Part shown: one piece after another, positions 21,697 to 30,347 of the stretch
Position numbering within the stretch: the first letter of the stretch is position 1
Layout: each line of letters opens with the position of its first letter
Source: Streptomyces sp. CB02414
Lineage (GTDB): Bacteria; Actinomycetota; Actinomycetes; Streptomycetales; Streptomycetaceae
DNA: 64,000 bases
Direction: 5' to 3'
Assembly: GCF_001905385.1 (NCBI RefSeq)
Contig: NZ_LIPF01000002.1
Span: forward strand, 124,001-188,000
The notes under the pieces: model-generated
Told to the model about the DNA's origin: nothing
Databases searched by the model: none
What the model saw: only the letters and a program-made list of their open reading frames with translations
Position numbers and translations under genes: made by a program

Positions 21697-22269
21697 TCAG
21701 GCGCAGGCCTCCCCCGAGTCGCCGCCCAGCACCCTGGTCAGCGACTCGTACGTCACTCCGTGGTCGGCGAGCACCTCGGCGGGCACACCGGGGCGGACGG
21801 TCAGGGCGAGGAGGATGTGCTCGTCCCCGATCCACCGGTCGCGCCGGTCGACGGCGACCCGGAGGGCCTGCTCCAGCGCCTCCTTGGCGCCCTTGCCGAA
21901 GCTGCGGTGTCCGGACCACCAGCGCCGGTCCTTCCGGTCACCGGACATCGCGCCGACGCCGTGGGTCTCCTCCACCCGGGCGACGATCTCGGAGACGTCG
22001 ATCCCGAGCCCGGCGAGCGCGTCGGCCTCGGCCTGCGACAGTCCGGCACGGCGCCGGGCCTCCGCCAGCGCCTGCCGCACCGCGTCACCGCGCCCTCCGG
22101 CTCCGAGCACCCCCAGTGCCCGCAGCGCGAAGGAGCCGCAGCTGCCCTCCCGGTCGAGCAGCGCCAGCAGCAGGTGCTCGGGGCCGACGGTCTGCGCCCG
22201 CGCCTCCTCGGCGTGCCGGACCGCCTCCTGCACCACGTCCCGGGCGTCCTTCGTGAACCGATTGAACAT
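21697..22269 (-). CDS. Clp N-domain protein (stand-alone, two Clp-N repeats)
   Basis: A 190-residue protein consisting only of the adaptor/substrate-binding N-domain of Clp ATPases, in two repeats: 'FTKDARDVVQEAVRHAEEARAQTVGPEHLLLALL' at 4-40 and 'FGKGAKEALEQALRVAVDRRDRWIGDEHILLAL' at about 125-160. There is no AAA+ module, so it cannot unfold proteins itself. It may tether substrates or compete for adaptors. Its ATG overlaps the stop of the HTH gene (TGATG), so the two are translationally coupled. Confidence 0.88.
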   Translation of the reverse strand: MFNRFTKDARDVVQEAVRHAEEARAQTVGPEHLLLALLDREGSCGSFALRALGVLGAGGRGDAVRQALAEARRRAGLSQAEADALAGLGIDVSEIVARVEETHGVGAMSGDRKDRRWWSGHRSFGKGAKEALEQALRVAVDRRDRWIGDEHILLALTVRPGVPAEVLADHGVTYESLTRVLGGDSGEACA

Positions 22270-22478
22270 CAATGCCTCCCGTACTTCTTGTGCACGGCCT
22301 GCCTGCTGACCCCGAGTTCGGTGGCGATCTCCTGCCACGACCACCCCTGGTTGCGTGCGCCGCGCACCTGCACCGCCTCGAGCTGCTCCAGCAGCCTGCG
22401 CAGTGCGGCGACGGCCCGCAGCCCGACCCGAGGATCGCGATCACCCGCGCGCGCGGCGAGATCGGTTGCTTCGCTCAT
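22269..22478 (-). CDS. Small helix-turn-helix DNA-binding protein
   Basis: A 69-residue protein whose C-terminal half is a helix-turn-helix: 'GWSWQEIATELGVSRQAVHKKYGRH'-like, with a preceding basic helix. It lacks any sensory domain. The ATG at 22478 sits exactly 7 nt after the -10 of a strong promoter, implying a leaderless transcript. Palindromes in that promoter suggest it represses itself and the downstream Clp-N gene. Small enough to be missed by automatic annotation, but the coding call is good because of the coupled TGATG junction. Confidence 0.85.
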   Translation of the reverse strand: MSEATDLAARAGDRDPRVGLRAVAALRRLLEQLEAVQVRGARNQGWSWQEIATELGVSRQAVHKKYGRH

Positions 22479-22481
22479 GCA

Positions 22482-22532
22482 GTCAACATAGGTTGACGCC
22501 CGCGCCTTGTCAATGCTGGTTGACAAGGCGCG
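22482..22532 (-). promoter_or_regulatory. Leaderless promoter with two nested palindromic operators
   Basis: Read leftward: -35 TTGACA (22508-22513), 17-bp spacer, -10 TATGTT (22485-22490), and the start codon A 7 nt later at 22478. A 6-bp-arm palindrome GTCAAC-ATAG-GTTGAC (22482-22497) covers the -10. A perfect 13-bp-arm inverted repeat (22501-22513 / 22520-22532, loop TGCTGG) covers the -35. They share the core GTCAA/TTGAC. The longer repeat may also terminate the upstream oxidoreductase transcript. Confidence 0.75.
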
Positions 22533-22558
22533 GGTGCGGGAGGCACCTGGAGAAGGCG

Positions 22559-23524
22559 TCAGGAGCCGCTGAGCACGATCTTGCCGAACTGCTCCCCGGA
22601 GGCCATCCGCTCGAATCCCTCGCGGGCCCGGTCCAGCGGGAGCACCTCGTCGATGACGGGACGGACACCGGTGGCGGCGCAGAAAGAGAGCAGGTCCTCC
22701 AGTTCCTCCTTGGTGCCCATCGTGGAACCGACGACCTTGAGCTCCAGGAAGAAGATGCGGGTCAGCTCGGCGTGGGAGGGCCGGTCGCCGCTGGTGGCAC
22801 CGGAAATGACCAGGGTGCCGCCCGGCTTGAGCGACTTCACCGAGTGGGACCAGGTGGCCGCACCCACGGTCTCGATGACGGCGTCGACCCGCTGCGGCAG
22901 CCGCGCGCCCGTCTCCACGGCCTCCATGGCGCCCAGCTCCAGGGCGCGCTTGCGCTTGGCCTCGTCCCGGCTGGTGGCGAAGACCCGCAGCCCCGCCGCC
23001 TTGCCGAGCACGATCGCGGCCGTGGCGACCCCGCCGCCGGCGCCCTGCACCAGCACGGAGTCCCCGGGGCGCACCCCGGCGTTGGTGAACAGCATCCGGT
23101 ACGCCGTCAGCCAGGCGGTCGGCAGACAGGCGGCCTCCGCGAAGGAGAGTTCCTTCGGCTTGGGCAGGACGTTCCAGGTCGGCACGGCGACCCGCTCGGC
23201 GAACGTGCCCTGGTAGCGCTCGGTGAGGATCGAGCGGGGCTCCTTCGGGCCGACGCCGTGACCGGTCTGGCCGATCACGGAGTGCAGGACGACCTCGTTG
23301 CCGTCCTCGTCGACACCGGCGGCGTCGCAGCCGAGGATCATCGGGAGCCGGTCCTCGGGGAGGCCGACGCCGCGCAGGGACCACAGGTCGTGATGGTTGA
23401 GGGAGGCGGCCCTGACATCGACGACACTCCAGCCGGGGCGGGCCTCGGGAGCCGGGCGCTCTCCCAACTCCAGGCCGGTCAGCGGCTGGTCGCGGTCGAT
23501 TCGGGCGGCGTAGACAGCGAACAT
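22559..23524 (-). CDS. Zinc-binding alcohol dehydrogenase/quinone oxidoreductase-family protein
   Basis: A 321-residue MDR-superfamily protein. The GroES-like N-domain includes 'LNHHDLWSLRGVG' and 'LGCDAAGV'; the NADPH Rossmann domain has 'VLVQGAGGGVATAAIVLGKAAG'. Structural zinc cysteines are absent, which is closer to quinone oxidoreductases than to classical zinc alcohol dehydrogenases. It probably reduces quinones or enones with NAD(P)H in the cytoplasm. ATG 23524 follows AAGGTC; upstream in-frame codons have no support. Single gene, possibly ended by the hairpin at 22501-22532. Confidence 0.88.
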   Translation of the reverse strand: MFAVYAARIDRDQPLTGLELGERPAPEARPGWSVVDVRAASLNHHDLWSLRGVGLPEDRLPMILGCDAAGVDEDGNEVVLHSVIGQTGHGVGPKEPRSILTERYQGTFAERVAVPTWNVLPKPKELSFAEAACLPTAWLTAYRMLFTNAGVRPGDSVLVQGAGGGVATAAIVLGKAAGLRVFATSRDEAKRKRALELGAMEAVETGARLPQRVDAVIETVGAATWSHSVKSLKPGGTLVISGATSGDRPSHAELTRIFFLELKVVGSTMGTKEELEDLLSFCAATGVRPVIDEVLPLDRAREGFERMASGEQFGKIVLSGS

Positions 23525-23655
23525 GACCTTGACGATAGGTAACACACCCGCCGACCGGAACCACGACACCGTGTGACACACGCCCTCTTGCCGCCGGCCA
23601 CCCCGGCTGCGGGCAGCCCCCGGCCACACCGACGCCGCCCAGCCCGAAAAGCGAA

Positions 23656-23682
23656 CGGCCCCGTCCGCCAGGGACGAGGCCG
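23656..23682 (-). terminator. Terminator of the malic enzyme gene
   Basis: An 11-bp stem (CGGCCTCGTCC paired with GGACGGGGCCG, one U-G wobble in the leftward RNA) with a CTGGC-type loop, followed by TTTT on the minus strand. It lies 27 bp beyond the malic enzyme stop codon. Confidence 0.75.
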
Positions 23683-23708
23683 CTCACCACAAGCAAGGCG
23701 TCACACGG

Positions 23709-24935
23709 TCACCGCCGCGCGACCCCCTCCGCACGGGCCGCCGCCGCCACCGCCGCCGTGACCGCCGGCGCCACGCGCTCGTCGAACGGGGACGGGATGA
23801 CGTAGTCCGCGGCGAGGTCGTCGCCCACCACGGAGGCCAGCGCCTCGGCCGCCGCGAGCTTCATGCCCTCGGTGATCCGCGACGCCCGCACCTGCAGCGC
23901 GCCCGCGAAGATGCCCGGGAAGGCCAGCACGTTGTTGATCTGGTTGGGGAAGTCCGACCGCCCCGTCGCCACGACCGCCGCGTACTTGTGCGCGACCTCC
24001 GGGTGCACCTCGGGGTTCGGGTTGGCCATCGCGAAGACGAAGGCACCCTTCGCCATCGAGGCCACCGCCGGCTCCGGCACCGTACCGCCGGAGACGCCGA
24101 TGAAGACGTCGGCGCCCGCGAGGGCCGACTCCAGCGAACCGGACAGCCCGGCCTTGTTGGTGAAGGAGGCCAGTTCCTGCTTGACCGGCGTCAGGTCGTC
24201 CCGGTCGGCGGAGACCACACCCTTGCGGTCCGTGACCGCGACGTCCCCGATGCCCGCCTCGACCAGCATCTTGGCGATGGCGACACCGGCCGCGCCCGCA
24301 CCCGAGATCACCGCCCGCAGCTCACCCAGCGTCCGCCCGCTCAGCCGCGCCGCGTTCCGCAGCGCCGCCAGCGTCACGACCGCCGTGCCGTGCTGGTCGT
24401 CGTGGAAGATCGGAATGTCGAGCCGCTCCTGGAGCTTGCGCTCGATCTCGAAGCACCGCGGCGCCGAGATGTCCTCCAGGTTCACACCGCCGAAGGAGGG
24501 CGCGAGCCGCACCACCGTCTCGACGATGTCGTCCGCATCCGTGCAGTCCAGCGCGATCGGAACCGCGTCCACGCCGCCGAACTGCTTGAAAAGGATCGCC
24601 TTCCCCTCCATCACCGGAAGGGAGGCCTCGGGGCCGATGTCCCCGAGCCCCAGAACCGCAGTACCGTCCGTCACGACCGCCACGACCGACGACTTCCACG
24701 TGTAGTCGTGCACCAGGTCGGGCTGCTCGGCGATCGCGCTGCACACTTTCGCGACGCCGGGCGTGTACGCCAGGGACAGGTCGTCCTTGTCGCGGACCGG
24801 CACGGTGGCCTGCACGGCCATCTTGCCGCCGCGGTGCAGCGCGAACGCTGGGTCGAAGGAGTCGAGGGGCTCCCCCGTCTCCTGCTCCGTACCGGCGTCG
24901 CTGTCGCTGCGAGGATTGACGATCTCCGCTGCCAC
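23709..24935 (-). CDS. NAD(P)-dependent malic enzyme
   Basis: A 408-residue short-type malic enzyme. It decarboxylates malate to pyruvate, supplying NAD(P)H and linking the TCA cycle to acetyl-CoA and lipid synthesis. Visible motifs are SLAYTPGVAKVC with the catalytic Tyr, LPVMEGKA with Lys, LEDI with the metal-binding acidic pair, HDDQHGTAVV, and a second Rossmann fold GAGAAGVAIAKML. In S. coelicolor the enzyme at this locus is, from memory, the NADP-preferring one; cofactor choice cannot be read safely here. The GTG at 24935 has AAGGGG upstream. Monocistronic. Confidence 0.93.
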   Translation of the reverse strand: MAAEIVNPRSDSDAGTEQETGEPLDSFDPAFALHRGGKMAVQATVPVRDKDDLSLAYTPGVAKVCSAIAEQPDLVHDYTWKSSVVAVVTDGTAVLGLGDIGPEASLPVMEGKAILFKQFGGVDAVPIALDCTDADDIVETVVRLAPSFGGVNLEDISAPRCFEIERKLQERLDIPIFHDDQHGTAVVTLAALRNAARLSGRTLGELRAVISGAGAAGVAIAKMLVEAGIGDVAVTDRKGVVSADRDDLTPVKQELASFTNKAGLSGSLESALAGADVFIGVSGGTVPEPAVASMAKGAFVFAMANPNPEVHPEVAHKYAAVVATGRSDFPNQINNVLAFPGIFAGALQVRASRITEGMKLAAAEALASVVGDDLAADYVIPSPFDERVAPAVTAAVAAAARAEGVARR

Positions 24936-25576
24936 TTGTCTTACCCCTTAAGAGTTCATGGTTTGAGGGTTTGTCCACTCCTGGTGAGGAATGGGCGGGC
25001 ACCGCACAGGTGGATGGCCGTTGGGGCCACAGGGAGGCCTGCGCGACGGGCGCGCCGCACACGCGCCCTGAGCCCCTGATGAGGGGTGTAAAGAACCTTC
25101 TTACCCGACGGATGCCCCCTGCGACGAGTCGGATAAGGGCAAGCTCACATGCCGGACCTCGGTCGCCGCATGTCGGTGACATGACTCATAGGCGAGTATC
25201 CGGACAACTTCGCCGGAGCCCTTGACAGGCGTCGGCGACAAGCTCTTGACGGACACGCACACCGCCGGACTCTCTTCGCATTTCCAGGAATGCCGAAGAT
25301 CTTTCGGCCGGAAGAGGAGATTCCCGTAAAGGTTCGGTCGTGTTGTACCGGCCTGGTGCGGTTCGGGGGGTCACCCGTTATCCGATTTTGACATGACGTC
25401 CCCCCTGAATGGCCGAGTCCGAATGGCAAGATGCCGTAATCACACGAGGTCGCGACACTCGAAGGCGTGTGCTCTCGTCGACCCACGGCGCCTGCCGGTC
25501 CCCCGGCAGGCGCCCCGCCCCACCGGAACTCCACCGTCCCCATCGGCATCTCCTTTCATCCGCCGGAGGAACCACC
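24936..25576. promoter_or_regulatory. 640-bp divergent intergenic region between malic enzyme and the amino-acid importer
   Basis: No gene is evident. It contains a perfect palindrome, CATGTC-GGT-GACATG, at 25169-25183, and -35-like TTGACA elements at 25222-25227 and 25388-25393 without convincing -10 partners. The importer start is preceded by GGAGGA at 25565-25570. The length suggests a long leader or multiple promoters. Confidence 0.4.
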
Positions 25577-26536
25577 ATGACCGCACGCTCCACCCGTCGT
25601 ACGACCGCCGCGCACTCCCGGACAGCAGCGGTCGGTGCGATCGCGGTCGCAGGCGCCCTGCTGCTCGCCGGATGCGGCGACCAGACCGAGAACAGCGGCT
25701 CCGGCAGCGACGACCAGTCCGCCGTGGCGGCCCCGCTGGCCGACAAGCTGCCGCAGGAAATTCGCGACGCAGGCGTCATCAAGGTCGGTTCCGACATCGC
25801 GTACGCCCCGGTCGAGTTCAAGGACAAGTCCGGCAAGACAGTCGGCATCGACCCCGACCTCGCGGACGCCATGGGCAAGCAGCTCGGCGTGAAGTTCGAG
25901 TTCGCGAACGGCACCTTCGACACCCTGATCACCGGTCTGCGTTCCGGGCGCTACGACATCGCGATGTCGGCGATGACCGACACCAAGGAACGCCAGGAGG
26001 GCATCGACTCCGAGACCGGCAAGAAGGTCGGCCAGGGCGTCGACTTCGTGGACTACTTCACCGCCGGTGTCTCGATCTACACCAAGAAGGGCGACGACCA
26101 GGGCATCAAGACCTGGTCCGACCTGTGCGGCAAGAAGCTGGTCCTCCAGCGCGGCACGGTCTCCGAGGACCTCGCCAAGGCCGAGAACGAGAAGTGCCCG
26201 GCCGGCAAGAAGATCACCATCGAGCCCTACGACAACGACCAGCAGGCCCAGACCCGCCTGCGCGCGGGCGGCGCCGACGCCGGTTCCTCCGACTTCCCGG
26301 TCGCGGCGTACGCGGTGAAGACCTCCGGCGGCGGCAAGGACTTCCAGATCGTCGGCGAGCAGGTCGAGGCCGCCCCGTACGGCATCGCGGTCGCCAAGGA
26401 CAACACCCAGCTGCGGGACGCCCTGAAGGCGGCGCTGGACGCGATCATCGCTAACGGCGAGTACGAGAAGGTCCTCGACAAGTGGGGCGTGGCGGAAGGC
26501 GCCGTCACCGAGGCCACCGTCAACGCCGGCAAGTGA
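25577..26536 (+). CDS. Polar amino-acid ABC transporter substrate-binding lipoprotein
   Basis: A 319-residue lipoprotein. The signal peptide ends in the lipobox LLLAGC at about residue 34, so the mature protein is tethered to the outer face of the membrane. The body is a family-3 (GlnH/GluB-type) periplasmic binding fold: 'GVIKVGSDIAYAPVEF', 'GIDPDLADAMGKQLGVK', 'GLRSGRYDIAMSAMTDT', and 'PYGIAVAKDN' near the end. Likely ligands are glutamate, glutamine or related polar amino acids. First gene of a three-gene importer operon. Ribosome site GGAGGA is 7 bp before the ATG. Confidence 0.92.
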   Translation: MTARSTRRTTAAHSRTAAVGAIAVAGALLLAGCGDQTENSGSGSDDQSAVAAPLADKLPQEIRDAGVIKVGSDIAYAPVEFKDKSGKTVGIDPDLADAMGKQLGVKFEFANGTFDTLITGLRSGRYDIAMSAMTDTKERQEGIDSETGKKVGQGVDFVDYFTAGVSIYTKKGDDQGIKTWSDLCGKKLVLQRGTVSEDLAKAENEKCPAGKKITIEPYDNDQQAQTRLRAGGADAGSSDFPVAAYAVKTSGGGKDFQIVGEQVEAAPYGIAVAKDNTQLRDALKAALDAIIANGEYEKVLDKWGVAEGAVTEATVNAGK

Positions 26537-26565
26537 CACCCGGCGGGCGCTGAAAGGCAACATCC

Positions 26566-27516
26566 GTGACTGTTGACATCGACAAGACGGCGGGCGGCCC
26601 GGCCGACACCCCGCCGGCCGGGCCGGAGGCCATCAAGGCCATCCCGGTCCGGCACTACGGGCGGTATGTCTCCGCGACCGTGGCGCTCGCGCTGCTGGCC
26701 GCGGTCGTGTACGCGTTCTCCCAGGGCAAGATCAACTGGGGCGCGATCCCCGACTACTTCTTCGACGACCGGATCGTCTCCGGTGTGGGCAAGACGCTGC
26801 TGATCACCGTCCTGGCCATGGCGATCGGCATCTTCGGCGGCATCCTGCTCGCCGTCATGCGGCTGTCGAAGAACCCGGTGACCTCGTCCATCGCGTGGTT
26901 CTACATCTGGTTCTTCCGCGGCACGCCGGTCCTGGTGCAGCTGGTGGTCTGGTTCAACCTGGGCCTGGTCTTCGAGTACATCAACCTCGGCCCGGTCTAC
27001 CGGGACGAGTGGTCGGACTTCATGACGCCGTTCCTGACGGTGCTGCTCGGCCTCGGCCTCAACGAGGCCGCGTACATGGCGGAGATCTGCCGGGCCGGTC
27101 TGCTCGCGGTCGACGAGGGCCAGACCGAGGCGGCGCACGCGCTGGGCATGAGCCACACCAAGACGCTGCGCCGGATCGTGATCCCGCAGGCGATGCGCGT
27201 GATCGTGCCGCCCACGGGCAACGAGGTCGTCAACATGCTGAAGACGACGTCACTGGTCTCGGTCGTCCAGTACCCCGAGCTGTTCCGCGCGGCCCAGGAC
27301 ATCGGCCAGACCTCCGGCGCACCGGCCGAGATGCTGTTCCTGGCGGCGGCCTGGTACCTGCTGCTGACCTCGGTCTTCAGCGTGGGCCAGTACTACCTGG
27401 AGCGGTACTACGCGCGAGGTTCGAGCAGGTCCCTGCCGGCCACCCCGTTCCAGAAGATCAAGGCGAACGTGCTGTCACTGTCCAGCCGCTCCAAGCCGAC
27501 GGGAGGCACCGCATGA
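26566..27516 (+). CDS. Amino-acid ABC transporter permease
   Basis: A 316-residue inner-membrane permease of the HisM/GlnP type. About 45 N-terminal cytoplasmic residues are followed by five or six hydrophobic segments. The EAA loop reads '[24 protein letters not shown]', which docks on the ATPase. GTG 26566 follows GAAAGG by 6 bp. A single permease gene is present, so it probably forms a homodimer. Its stop overlaps the ATPase start by 4 bp. Confidence 0.93.
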   Translation: MTVDIDKTAGGPADTPPAGPEAIKAIPVRHYGRYVSATVALALLAAVVYAFSQGKINWGAIPDYFFDDRIVSGVGKTLLITVLAMAIGIFGGILLAVMRLSKNPVTSSIAWFYIWFFRGTPVLVQLVVWFNLGLVFEYINLGPVYRDEWSDFMTPFLTVLLGLGLNEAAYMAEICRAGLLAVDEGQTEAAHALGMSHTKTLRRIVIPQAMRVIVPPTGNEVVNMLKTTSLVSVVQYPELFRAAQDIGQTSGAPAEMLFLAAAWYLLLTSVFSVGQYYLERYYARGSSRSLPATPFQKIKANVLSLSSRSKPTGGTA

Positions 27517-28274
27517 CCGCCATGGTGAAGGCCGAGGGCGTCCACAAGTCCTTCGGCGCGGTCGAGGTCCTCAAGGGCATCGACCTGGAGGTGAAGCAGG
27601 GCGAGGTGTTTTGCCTCATCGGCCCCTCCGGCTCCGGCAAGTCCACCTTCCTCAGGTGTATCAACCACCTCGAGAAGATCAACGCCGGGCGTCTGTACGT
27701 CGACGGCGAGCTGGTCGGCTACCGCCAGAAGGGGGACAAGCTCTACGAACTGAAGGACAGCGAGGTCGCCCTGAAGCGCCGGGACATCGGTATGGTCTTC
27801 CAGCGCTTCAACCTGTTCCCGCACATGACGGCCGTCGAGAACGTCATGGAGGCTCCGGTCCAGGTCAAGGGCGTGAGCAAGGCGCAGGCCAGGGAGCGTG
27901 CCACCGCCCTCCTGGAGCGGGTGGGCCTCGGCGACAAGGCCGGCAACTACCCCTCGCAGCTCTCCGGCGGCCAGCAGCAGCGCGTCGCCATCGCCCGCGC
28001 GCTGGCGATGGACCCGAAGCTGATGCTGTTCGACGAGCCGACCTCGGCCCTCGACCCGGAGCTGGTCGGTGACGTCCTGGACGTCATGCGCGACCTCGCC
28101 GAGTCCGGCATGACGATGGTCGTCGTGACCCACGAGATGGGCTTCGCCCGTGAGGTCGGCGACAGTCTGGTCTTCATGGACGGCGGCGTGGTCGTGGAGT
28201 CGGGCAACCCGCGCGACGTCCTGACGGATCCGCAGCAGGAGCGGACCAAGGCGTTCCTGTCCAAGGTCCTCTGA
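27513..28274 (+). CDS. Amino-acid ABC transporter ATP-binding protein
   Basis: A 253-residue ATPase of the GlnQ/HisP class. Walker A is GPSGSGKST, the Q-loop is VFQRFNLF, the signature is LSGGQQQR, Walker B is [12 protein letters not shown] and the switch His is THEM. It energises uptake by the lipoprotein and permease encoded immediately upstream. It overlaps the permease stop codon (ATGA) after a GGGAGG ribosome site. Last gene of the operon; a strong terminator follows. Confidence 0.96.
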   Translation: MTAMVKAEGVHKSFGAVEVLKGIDLEVKQGEVFCLIGPSGSGKSTFLRCINHLEKINAGRLYVDGELVGYRQKGDKLYELKDSEVALKRRDIGMVFQRFNLFPHMTAVENVMEAPVQVKGVSKAQARERATALLERVGLGDKAGNYPSQLSGGQQQRVAIARALAMDPKLMLFDEPTSALDPELVGDVLDVMRDLAESGMTMVVVTHEMGFAREVGDSLVFMDGGVVVESGNPRDVLTDPQQERTKAFLSKVL

Positions 28275-28293
28275 GCACCCGCCCTTGCGCACG

Positions 28294-28333
28294 CCGGAGG
28301 GGGCGGTACGGACATCCGTACCGCCCCCTCCGG
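28294..28333. terminator. Strong bidirectional terminator
   Basis: A perfect 19-bp inverted repeat (arms 28294-28312 and 28315-28333) lies between the convergent ABC ATPase and methyltransferase genes. A stem this long and GC-rich should end transcription from both sides. Confidence 0.9.
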
Positions 28334-28345
28334 CATTGCCCCCGC

Positions 28346-29131
28346 CTACTTGAGCGCCAGCAGCAGCGTGTCCGACGGCGAGCACCACACCGGCCGCGCC
28401 TCGCCGAAGCCCTTTTCGCGCAGTACGCGCGCGTGCCACTGCGCCGAGGGCATGTCGCCGTCGGCGTGCTCGCCGTAGATCTCGAAGCGGCGGGCGGTGG
28501 GACCGGCGAGGACCGGGTCCTTGGCGGCGAGCTGCCACCACTCGGACCAGTCGAGCGCACCCCCCGCCTTGGCGGCGTCCATCCCCGCGTGCCGCTGCGC
28601 GCGCTCCGCCGCGTTGATCCGGGGCGTCGTCTCGTCGATCATGTGGTCGGCGTTCATGAAGACACCGCCGTCGCGGACGACCTCCGCGACCCGACCGTAG
28701 AGGGCCGCGAGGGGTTCGGAGTGGAGCCAGTGCAGGGCCGTGGCGGTCAGTACGGCGTCGTACGAGTCGTACGGCAGCTTCGCCGTCCAGTCGGGGTCCT
28801 TGAGGTCGGCGGTGACCAGGGAGACCCGTTCGTCGCCGGCGAAGGTTCTCTCGGCGATGGCGAGGAGCGCCGGGTCGAGGTCCACACCGGTGCTGGTGGC
28901 CTGCGGGAAGCGGGCCAGCAGGCGGGCCGTGATGGTGCCGGTGCCGCAGGCCAGGTCGAGCACCCGGGGCGCGGGCCCCACCAGCGCCTCGACCATGTCC
29001 AGCATGATCCGGAAGCGTTCCTCCCGGTCGGGCATGTACCACTCCTGCTGCCGGTCCCAGCTCTCCTGCCAGGCCTGCCAGTCGGCCGCCGGTGCGGGTG
29101 TGGTGGCCGTGGTGATGTCCGCGTCCGTCAT
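28346..29131 (-). CDS. Class I SAM-dependent methyltransferase
   Basis: A 261-residue methyltransferase with motif I VLDLACGTGT near residue 60, acidic motif II VDLDPALL, motif III VTADLKDPDW and a 'YDAVLTATALHWL' strand typical of the UbiE/trans-aconitate methyltransferase group. The C-terminal 80 residues are variable and probably bind the acceptor. No cofactor other than S-adenosylmethionine is implied. It is divergent from the CGNR zinc-finger gene with about 100 bp between. Substrate unknown. Confidence 0.85.
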   Translation of the reverse strand: MTDADITTATTPAPAADWQAWQESWDRQQEWYMPDREERFRIMLDMVEALVGPAPRVLDLACGTGTITARLLARFPQATSTGVDLDPALLAIAERTFAGDERVSLVTADLKDPDWTAKLPYDSYDAVLTATALHWLHSEPLAALYGRVAEVVRDGGVFMNADHMIDETTPRINAAERAQRHAGMDAAKAGGALDWSEWWQLAAKDPVLAGPTARRFEIYGEHADGDMPSAQWHARVLREKGFGEARPVWCSPSDTLLLALK

Positions 29132-29231
29132 CGAGCCCCTCCATCGCGTGCGTCACGTAATACCCTGTAAGCGCGATCAGTCATTACCTGACCGCAGGCA
29201 CGACCATAGAGCCCCTTCGTAAGGACTACAA

Positions 29232-29861
29232 GTGGAACTGGCCTATTACTCGGACTACGCCGTGCGTCTCGTCAACACCGAGGAACCGGCCCGGGGGCAG
29301 GATTCCCTCACCTCGGTCGATGCCGTGCGCGAGCTCTTCGGCGCCAACCAGTCGGCGGCCCGGCGCGCCACGGACGCGGACGTGACCCGCTTCCGCTCGG
29401 TCCGCGGGCGGCTGCGCGCGGTCTTCGAGGCGGCCGATGGCGGCGACGAGACCCTCGCCGTGGACCTGCTCAACTCCCTCCTGCTGGAGTTCCCGGTGAG
29501 CCCGCAGATCTCCGGCCACGACCACCGCGACGACGACGGCAGCCCGCTGTGGCACATGCACCTGGCGGACCACCCGTCCAACGCGACCGCCGGTTTCGCC
29601 GCCATCGCGGCGATGGGCCTGGGCTTCCACCTCACCGAGTACGGCGTGGACCGTCTGGGCCTGTGCGAGGCGGCCCCCTGCCGCAACGCCTACCTGGACA
29701 CCTCCACGAACCGCTCCCGGCGCTACTGCTCGGACCGCTGCGCCACCCGCGCCAACGTGGCGGCCTACCGCGCCCGCAAGCGCCTGGAGGCGGACCGGTC
29801 GGCCAGCACCGGCCGCAGCGCGGAGAGCGCCCAGCGGCCCACGGCGAACGGCGAGCGCTGA
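29232..29861 (+). CDS. CGNR zinc-finger (ABATE-domain) putative regulator
   Basis: A 209-residue protein. The N-terminal ABATE-type domain (about residues 10-130) is thought to bind a ligand. The C-terminal CGNR zinc finger has 'LGLCEAAPCRNAYLD' and 'RRYCSDRCATRANVAAYRARKR', giving four Cys for zinc and a basic helix for DNA. Members are presumed stress-related transcription factors. The GTG at 29232 has AAGGAC upstream. Its last 97 bp overlap the convergent sodX gene, which is longer than usual for this genome. Confidence 0.85.
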   Translation: MELAYYSDYAVRLVNTEEPARGQDSLTSVDAVRELFGANQSAARRATDADVTRFRSVRGRLRAVFEAADGGDETLAVDLLNSLLLEFPVSPQISGHDHRDDDGSPLWHMHLADHPSNATAGFAAIAAMGLGFHLTEYGVDRLGLCEAAPCRNAYLDTSTNRSRRYCSDRCATRANVAAYRARKRLEADRSASTGRSAESAQRPTANGER

Positions 29862-30202
29862 CCCGGCTTCAGAGGCCGGTACCGCGCCCGAGCCCGCCCG
29901 AGCACCAGCTCCTCCGGGACGACCCCGTAGTCGGTGCTGTCACCGCCCGCGAAGGCGTTGTCGCCGAGCACCCACCAGCCGGCCCCGCGCCGCTCGACGG
30001 CCCGCTTGACCACCAGCAGGTCCTGCTGGAAGGGATGCCGCAGCACCACGACGTCACCCGGCCGGACCCGCGCACCCCAGTGCACGAGGAGCACGTCGCC
30101 GTGATGGAGCGTGGGCACCATCGACGGCCCGGTCACCTCGGCCGGGCCGAAAGGCAACGCCCCTCTCGGGCGTTCGGTCTCCTGCGACGACTGCTCCGGC
30201 AT
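29765..30202 (-). CDS. sodX: Ni-superoxide dismutase maturation protease (S26 signal-peptidase type)
   Basis: A 145-residue S26-like peptidase with the catalytic Ser in 'TGPSMVPTLHHGD' near residue 28 and Lys in 'LLVVKRAVERR' near 65, followed by 'LGDNAFAGGDSTDYG'. It lacks the membrane anchor of ordinary signal peptidases. In Ni-SOD loci this protein removes the N-terminal leader of SodN so that the nickel hook can form. ATG 30202 follows GGGGAGGTG. It is divergent from sodN. Its C-terminal 30 residues overlap the CGNR gene on the other strand. Confidence 0.88.
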   Translation of the reverse strand: MPEQSSQETERPRGALPFGPAEVTGPSMVPTLHHGDVLLVHWGARVRPGDVVVLRHPFQQDLLVVKRAVERRGAGWWVLGDNAFAGGDSTDYGVVPEELVLGRARARYRPLKPGQRSPFAVGRWALSALRPVLADRSASRRLRAR

Positions 30203-30347
30203 GACCCGGCACCTCCCCGGTGTTTCCTCCACCAGTCTCAGTCTCACCCCGGACTTTTGTCCTAAGCCCACGGGGGCACTCGCGAAATCGCGCCTCCCAG
30301 GGAGTAATGTCCCCCCTGAGAAGACGATCACGAGGAAGGAACGCTTC
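30203..30347. promoter_or_regulatory. Divergent sodX-sodN promoter region
   Basis: A 145-bp interval between the two Ni-SOD genes. The sodN start is preceded by GAGGAAGGA. Nickel-dependent control through the Fur-family regulator Nur is known for this system, acting indirectly on sodN; I could not identify a specific operator by eye. Confidence 0.5.
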
